Shown here in pieces: positions 63,656 through 64,000 of a stretch of DNA of 64,000 bases (within the stretch, counting starts at the first letter, position 1; every line of letters starts with the position of its first letter). Location: positions 33,907 through 97,906 of the forward strand of contig DASXWH010000113.1 in assembly GCA_036503775.1 (NCBI GenBank), read 5' to 3'. Both the position numbers and the translations under genes were made by a program. Under the pieces are notes generated by a model that was given only the letters and a program-made list of their open reading frames with translations, ran no database searches and had not been told where the DNA came from. Source of the DNA: Ohtaekwangia sp036503775 (GTDB taxonomy: Bacteria > Bacteroidota > Bacteroidia > Cytophagales > Cyclobacteriaceae).

Positions 63656-64000
63656 TCATAAAGGTCCAACGATATATGAAATTTCAAGCCCGTATCTTTT
63701 ATTGTCGACCTTTTGAATTCGATCGATCGTTATGTAACCTCTTATCTCCCCAGGCTCAAAAGTTATTTCATCATAGAGCTGAATTTGCTCTGCTTCAATA
63801 TGCCTACGTAAAATCGATGTTGCTTTTTTAATATCCGTAGGAGCATCAATTCCATCCGTAACTCCATTCATTAATTCAACAATCCGGGATGACCAAAAAT
63901 TTAGATCGGTAGTATCTGCCTCGAAGCGTGACGTTTCAAATCGAAATGTCAGAACATAATATTCACAACCACCATTGCTGATGATCAGTCTGTCTCCGTC
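63656..64000 (-). CDS. Hypothetical protein, N-terminus beyond window edge
   Basis: The minus-strand frame stays open from the stop at 63656 to the right edge, 115 codons or so, so the gene is cut at its 5' end and the ATG at 63871 is only an internal methionine. The visible part contains CEYYVLTFRFETSRF, LNFWSSRIVELMNG and a C-terminal YGLEISYIVGPL. No family recognised. Probably in the same operon as DUF488. Confidence 0.6.
   Translation of the reverse strand, partial: DGDRLIISNGGCEYYVLTFRFETSRFEADTTDLNFWSSRIVELMNGVTDGIDAPTDIKKATSILRRHIEAEQIQLYDEITFEPGEIRGYITIDRIQKVDNKRYGLEISYIVGPL

Overview
The window reads as chromosomal DNA of a Bacteroidota bacterium, most likely of the Cytophagales type; the phylum is well supported, the order is inference. 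Evidence: a type-2 (eukaryote-like) IleRS, LytTR/LytS and 7TMR-DISM signalling genes, a SusC-like signature sequence, a protein ending in a type IX secretion (T9SS) sorting domain, TAnnTTTG-type -7 promoter elements, mostly weak Shine-Dalgarno sites, and long intergenic inverted repeats. Coding density is high and no gene-free stretch exceeds 300 bases. I saw no rRNA, tRNA, CRISPR array, transposase or prophage.

Layout. 1-14.8 kb is nearly all minus strand: ileS (its last residues run off the left edge), two small membrane proteins, an RND/MMPL transporter, a CHASE3 histidine kinase, dgt, an MtfA-like peptidase, glyS and a tandem pair of orphan membrane histidine kinases. One tiny plus-strand gene at 6706 breaks the run. 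15-30.6 kb is housekeeping on both strands: Usp/antiporter pair, mazG, glmM, cysteine desulfurase, a beta-propeller lipoprotein, a membrane MutS-like ATPase, free-Met-R-sulfoxide reductase, a CTP-synthase-like amidotransferase, ribD, prmC, a DUF2520 protein, a beta-CASP MBL protein and an alpha/beta hydrolase. 30.7-40.9 kb has hemB with a 7TMR-DISM kinase and an SRPBCC-like gene, a LytTR/LytS pair, an FMN glutamate-synthase-like protein, ruvB and a ZIP transporter.

40.9-57.8 kb is the accessory part. It holds four radical SAM enzymes (three with B12-binding-type N-termini), three methyltransferases, three GT4 glycosyltransferases, a probable flavin-reductase-like protein, an ABC exporter and a nucleotidyltransferase, in tightly overlapped operons. 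They surround a T9SS repeat fibre with a Peptidase_S74 chaperone domain that is split by an apparent one-base deletion. Together these look like a surface-glycan, glycolipid or natural-product locus; no product can be named from sequence alone.

58-64 kb returns to ordinary genes: acs, a MuiA-like protein carrying an inserted SusC-like segment, a D-2-hydroxyacid dehydrogenase, a DUF488 protein and a gene cut by the right edge. Several convergent ends carry strong hairpins, and two intergenic spots share an inverted-repeat motif that may be a dispersed element family.
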